Positions 7,532 to 10,347 of a stretch of 10,347 nt of DNA are shown piece after piece. A model generated the notes under the pieces. The model was not told the origin of the DNA. It ran no database searches and saw only the letters and a list, made by a program, of their open reading frames with translations. Where the stretch lies: NCBI GenBank assembly GCA_031277195.1, contig JAITMU010000029.1:1-10347 (forward strand), given 5' to 3'. Both the position numbers and the translations under genes were made by a program. The DNA comes from Gallionellaceae bacterium. Lineage in GTDB: Bacteria; Pseudomonadota; Gammaproteobacteria; Burkholderiales; Gallionellaceae. Position 1 is the first letter of the stretch; the number at the start of each line of letters is the position of its first letter.

Positions 7532-8035
7532 ATGAAGACCTGGATCAAGATACTCGTACCGGTTTTTCTGGCGCTGGCGACAGGCCAGGCAGCCGCGGCG
7601 GATCTCAAGATCGGGGTGGTGGATACCGAGCGCCTTCTGCGCGAATCGGCGCCGGCGGTGCTGGCCGAAAAGAGACTCGAAAAGGAATTTGCCGGTCGCA
7701 ATGAGGAGATCGGCAAGCTGGTTGAGCAGGTCAAGGGATTGCAGGCGAAGCTGGACAAGGATGGCGCCAGTCTGTCGGAAACGGCTCGCCGCGCCAAGGA
7801 GCGCGAGCTGGACGATCTCACCGCCAATCTGCAACGCATGCAACGCGAGTTTCGCGAAAACCTGAACATGCGCAAAAACGAGGAATTGATCAATGTGCTG
7901 GGTCTGGCAAATCAGGCCATTCAGAAGATCGCCGAAACCGGAAAGTACGACCTGATTTTGCAGGAAGCGGTTTACCGCAATCCCAAGCTGGACATCACCG
8001 ACATGGTGATGAAATATCTCGACACCGGCAAGTGA
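7532..8035 (+). CDS. skp: Periplasmic chaperone Skp/OmpH for outer-membrane proteins
   Basis: Skp is a trimeric, jellyfish-shaped periplasmic holdase that keeps unfolded outer-membrane proteins soluble on the way to the BAM complex. From the ATG at 7532 the precursor has 167 residues. MKTWIK is followed by a hydrophobic core and an Ala-rich cleavage region near residues 20-24 (QAAAA/D), giving a mature protein starting with DLKIGVVD, the family's typical first strand. Residues of roughly 45-125 are highly charged with heptad-like Leu/Ala spacing (KLVEQVKGLQAKLDK and onward), consistent with the long coiled-coil tentacles. The C-terminal part returns to the small beta-body (YDLILQEAVYRNPKLDIT). 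Fold assignment is by pattern, since Skp sequences diverge, but the position directly after bamA and before lpxD is the classic one. It overlaps lpxD by 4 bases (GTGA). Confidence 0.95.
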   Translation: MKTWIKILVPVFLALATGQAAAADLKIGVVDTERLLRESAPAVLAEKRLEKEFAGRNEEIGKLVEQVKGLQAKLDKDGASLSETARRAKERELDDLTANLQRMQREFRENLNMRKNEELINVLGLANQAIQKIAETGKYDLILQEAVYRNPKLDITDMVMKYLDTGK

Positions 8036-9078
8036 TTGGTGTGGAAGGCAAGCCTTACCCGTTGACGGAACTGGTATCCCGCTTCGGCGGGCGCGCGGTG
8101 GGCGATGCCGTCATCGCCCAGGTGGCGACACTGGAAAACGCGGGGGAAGGCGACATCGTTTTTCTCGGCAGCGCGAAATACCAGGCGCAACTCGCCGCGA
8201 CCCGCGCCAGCGCGGTGATCGTCGGCGAAAGCGATGCCGACATCACGACTTTGCCGCGCATCATCTGCAACAATCCCTATCTGTATTTCGCGCGCGTTTC
8301 CGCGCTGCTGAATCCGCCGCCGCAATTTGAGCCGGGCATACACGCCAGCGCCGTGATTGGCGCGGGCGCAGTGATCGACCCCGGCGCGCACATCGGTCCC
8401 AACGTCGTCATCGGCGCAGGTGCTGTGATCGGCGCGCGTTGCGTGTTGATGGCCGGATGCAACATCGGCGGGAACGTGACGCTGGGCGAGGACGGCTGTT
8501 TGTATCCGCATGTCGTCGTGTACCATGATTGCGTTTTGGGCAGGCGGCTGACCGTGCATTCGGGCGTGGTGATCGGCGCAGACGGTTTCGGCAACGCGCC
8601 GGAGGCGGACGGCAGTTGGCTGAAGATTCCGCAACTCGGGCGCGTGGTGATTGGCGACGACGTGGAAATCGGCGCCAACACCACGATTGATCGCGGCGCG
8701 CTGGGCGACACGGTGATCGAGGATGGCGTCAAACTGGACAACCTGATTCAGGTCGCGCACAACGTGCGCATCGGCGCGCACACCGCCATCGCCGGTTGCA
8801 CCGGCATCGCGGGCAGCGCTGTGATTGGCAAATATTGCCGCATCGGCGGCGCGGCGATGATCCACGGTCATCTCGAAATCGCTGACCGGGTGAATGTTTC
8901 AGGCGGCACGATGATTTCCAGGTCGATGCCGAAATCGGGCAATTACACGGGCTGGGTGCCGGCTCAGGAACACGCCGACTGGCTGAAGAATTTTTCACGC
9001 TTGCGTCATCTCGACGCGCTGGCGGACAAGGTGCGCGCGCTTGAAAAAAAGCTCGCCGAATGGGAGAAAAAAACATGA
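8032..9078 (+). CDS. lpxD: UDP-3-O-acylglucosamine N-acyltransferase
   Basis: LpxD transfers a 3-hydroxyacyl chain from ACP to the free 2-amino group of UDP-3-O-acylglucosamine, the third step of lipid A synthesis, in the cytoplasm. The 348 residues compare with 341 in E. coli. An N-terminal uridine-binding domain (to about residue 100; NPYLYFARV at 81-89) precedes a left-handed parallel beta helix of hexapeptide repeats (I/V-G-x-G-A-x-I pattern, about 105-285). The catalytic base corresponds to His243 in QVAHNVRIG, matching E. coli His239. The C-terminal tail (about 315-348) is a charged, helical, coiled-coil-like segment, as is usual for a trimer. The GTG at 8032 overlaps the skp stop (GTGA). 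A second in-frame GTG at 8041 would shorten it by 3 residues; neither has a good ribosome binding site, so the start is uncertain. Confidence 0.95.
   Translation: MIGVEGKPYPLTELVSRFGGRAVGDAVIAQVATLENAGEGDIVFLGSAKYQAQLAATRASAVIVGESDADITTLPRIICNNPYLYFARVSALLNPPPQFEPGIHASAVIGAGAVIDPGAHIGPNVVIGAGAVIGARCVLMAGCNIGGNVTLGEDGCLYPHVVVYHDCVLGRRLTVHSGVVIGADGFGNAPEADGSWLKIPQLGRVVIGDDVEIGANTTIDRGALGDTVIEDGVKLDNLIQVAHNVRIGAHTAIAGCTGIAGSAVIGKYCRIGGAAMIHGHLEIADRVNVSGGTMISRSMPKSGNYTGWVPAQEHADWLKNFSRLRHLDALADKVRALEKKLAEWEKKT
9062..9066 (+). promoter_or_regulatory. Ribosome binding site deciding the fabZ start
   Basis: GGGAG lies 8 bases before the ATG at 9075. The upstream in-frame ATG at 9060 overlaps this site and is unlikely to be used. 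An ATG at 9078 directly follows as a second possible start. Confidence 0.6.
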
Positions 9079-9515
9079 TGGACATCCACGCAATTCTGAA
9101 TCATCTGCCGCATCGCTATCCGTTTTTGCTGATCGACCGCGTGCTGTCGGTCAACGAGGACAAGGAGATCGTGGCGCTGAAAAACGTCACCATCAACGAA
9201 CCTTTTTTCCCCGGCCATTATCCGCATCATCCGGTGATGCCCGGCGTGCTGATCATCGAAGCGATGGCGCAGGCCGCCGCGCTGCTTTCCTTTACCAGCA
9301 AGGGCGGCAAGCCGGACGACAACAGCGTGTATTACTTCGTCGGCATCGACGGCGCGCGCTTCAAGCGTCCGGTGGTTCCCGGCGATCAACTGATCCTGAA
9401 AGTGTCGCTGCTGCGCAGTGTGCGCGGCCTGTGGAAATACGCCGCCGTGGCTGAGGTGGACGGGCAGACCGCAGCGGAAGCGGAAATCATGTGCACGGTG
9501 CGCGCGAAGGAATGA
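9075..9515 (+). CDS. fabZ: 3-hydroxyacyl-[acyl-carrier-protein] dehydratase FabZ
   Basis: FabZ removes water from 3-hydroxyacyl-ACP to give trans-2-enoyl-ACP in type II fatty acid elongation. It competes with LpxA and LpxD for the same 3-hydroxyacyl-ACP pool, so its place between them links phospholipid and lipid A supply. From the ATG at 9075 the product has 146 residues (E. coli 151) with a single hot-dog fold. Seen: LPHRYPFLLIDRV at 11-23, NEPFFPGHYP with catalytic His48, PGVLIIEAMAQ with catalytic Glu62, and the ARFKRPVVPGDQL segment. The start overlaps the lpxD stop (ATGA) and has a properly spaced ribosome binding site. The gene end overlaps lpxA by 4 bases (ATGA). The sequence fits FabZ rather than FabA: it is shorter and lies within the lpx cluster. 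Confidence 0.97.
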   Translation: MMDIHAILNHLPHRYPFLLIDRVLSVNEDKEIVALKNVTINEPFFPGHYPHHPVMPGVLIIEAMAQAAALLSFTSKGGKPDDNSVYYFVGIDGARFKRPVVPGDQLILKVSLLRSVRGLWKYAAVAEVDGQTAAEAEIMCTVRAKE

Positions 9516-10294
9516 TTCATCCGACCGCATTGATTCATTCCGGCGCGAAGCTCGCAGAGGGCGTCGAGGTGGGCGCGTATTCCATCATCGGCGAGCATGT
9601 CGAAATCGGCGCGGGCACCGTCGTCGGTCCGCATGTGGTGATCGACGGACACACCACCATAGGTCGCGACAACCGTTTTTTTCAGTTCGCTTCCATCGGC
9701 GCTGCGCCGCAGGACAAAAAATACAAGGGCGAACCGACGCGGCTGGTCATCGGCGACGGCAACACCATCCGCGAATGCTGCACGCTCAATCTCGGCACGG
9801 CGCAGGACAAGGGCGTTACCACGATAGGCAACGACAACTGGATCATGGCTTATGTGCACGTCGCGCATGACTGCATCATCGGCAATCACAACATCATCGC
9901 CAATTCGGTGCAGTTCGCCGGACACGTTGAAGTCGGCAATCGCGCATTGATCGGCGGTCTGTGCGGCATTCATCAATTCGTGCGTATCGGCGATTTCGCC
10001 ATGATCGGATTCCAGGCGCGCGTATCGCAGGACGTGCCGCCCTTCATGATGGCTTCCGGCAACCCCGTCGAAGCCAAAGGCCCGCATCAGGAAGGGCCGC
10101 GCCGCGCGGGCTATTCCGATGCGCAGTTGGACAACATCAAGAAAATGCATCGCGCCTTGTATCGCGGCGGCAATTCGCTGGAGCAGGCGAAACAGGCCAT
10201 CACCGCGTTGCATGGCCAGTCGCCGGAAATCGACGCCGACGTGGACAACATGCTGGGTTTTCTTGAATTGGCGACGCGCGGGATTGTGCGGTGA
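9512..10294 (+). CDS. lpxA: UDP-N-acetylglucosamine O-acyltransferase
   Basis: LpxA performs the first step of lipid A synthesis, moving a 3-hydroxyacyl chain from ACP to the 3-OH of UDP-GlcNAc in the cytoplasm. The start at 9512 (ATGA overlap with fabZ) gives 260 residues beginning MIHPTALIHS; E. coli has 262. Residues 1-190 or so form the hexapeptide-repeat left-handed beta helix, and the rest is the helical C-terminal domain ending in ATRGIVR. Catalytic His119 lies in HVAHDC (E. coli His125), Asp68 in PQDKKY matches E. coli Asp74, and His154 in IHQF matches His160. Two differences from E. coli stand out. CCTLNLGT replaces the VTIHRGT segment. Phe167 occupies the position of Gly173, the residue that sets acyl-chain length in E. 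coli, which suggests a chain shorter than C14 (inference). A GTG at 9491 would extend into fabZ and is not favoured. Confidence 0.96.
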   Translation: MIHPTALIHSGAKLAEGVEVGAYSIIGEHVEIGAGTVVGPHVVIDGHTTIGRDNRFFQFASIGAAPQDKKYKGEPTRLVIGDGNTIRECCTLNLGTAQDKGVTTIGNDNWIMAYVHVAHDCIIGNHNIIANSVQFAGHVEVGNRALIGGLCGIHQFVRIGDFAMIGFQARVSQDVPPFMMASGNPVEAKGPHQEGPRRAGYSDAQLDNIKKMHRALYRGGNSLEQAKQAITALHGQSPEIDADVDNMLGFLELATRGIVR

Positions 10295-10314
10295 TGGAGA
10301 AAATTGCATCGTAG
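10294..10314 (+). other. Six-codon reading frame at the expected lpxB start (possible remnant or chance)
   Basis: ATG at 10294 overlaps the lpxA stop as TGATG and encodes MEKIAS before a TAG supplied by the adjoining repeat. LpxB proteins often begin with M-x-K-I-A-x-V-A-G-E (recalled family pattern), so this could be the old start of lpxB cut by the repeat. It could equally be coincidence, with the real lpxB starting beyond the window. Confidence 0.25.
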
Positions 10315-10346
10315 GCTGGGATGAAGCGTAGCGTAATCCCAGCATC
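10311..10346 (+). repeat. Short palindromic intergenic repeat after lpxA, at the window edge
   Basis: GTAGGCTGGGAT starts an element whose arms GCTGGGAT (10315-10322) and ATCCCAGC (10336-10343) form a perfect 8-bp inverted repeat around a 13-base loop containing two copies of AGCGTA. This arrangement is typical of a widespread family of REP-like intergenic repeats in proteobacteria and some other bacteria (recalled, not searched). It differs clearly from the repeat between frr and uppS. The window ends at or close to its last base, so further units may follow. Confidence 0.75.
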
Positions 10347-10347
10347 A

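Overview
The window carries one uninterrupted plus-strand operon of conserved housekeeping genes for the envelope of a Gram-negative proteobacterium. In order: pyrH (3' part only), frr, uppS, cdsA, dxr, rseP, bamA, skp (ompH), lpxD, fabZ and lpxA. Lipid A, BAM-complex and MEP-pathway genes together require an outer-membrane bacterium. The GC-rich codon use, the LpxA and LpxD sequence style and the intergenic repeat types suggest a betaproteobacterium, perhaps of the Nitrosomonadales/Gallionella type. That placement is an inference from memory, not a search result.

Layout: positions 1-945 hold the end of UMP kinase and ribosome recycling factor. A 117-base gap (946-1062) is filled by a GC-rich palindromic repeat. 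Positions 1063-5207 hold uppS, cdsA, dxr and rseP, each overlapping the next by 4-8 bases. Positions 5218-8035 hold bamA and skp with short gaps. Positions 8032-10294 hold lpxD, fabZ and lpxA, again overlapping by 4 bases. The last 53 bases contain a second, different palindromic repeat, where lpxB would be expected to begin. No gene-free stretch exceeds 300 bases.

The genes form a coherent programme. PyrH makes UDP, and hence UTP for UDP-sugars. Dxr starts isoprenoid synthesis, and UppS turns its products into the C55 carrier lipid. CdsA activates phosphatidate for phospholipids. FabZ dehydrates 3-hydroxyacyl-ACPs, while LpxA and LpxD use 3-hydroxyacyl-ACPs for lipid A. Skp and BamA deliver and insert outer-membrane proteins, and RseP is the intramembrane protease of the envelope stress response.

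I found no undescribed system here. The points most worth a second look are the bulky residue at the acyl-chain ruler position of LpxA, the repeat at the lpxA/lpxB junction with a six-codon start-like ORF, and the large palindrome splitting frr from uppS next to the uppS ribosome binding site. Several gene starts were chosen from ribosome binding sites and stop-start overlaps rather than from the longest reading frame.
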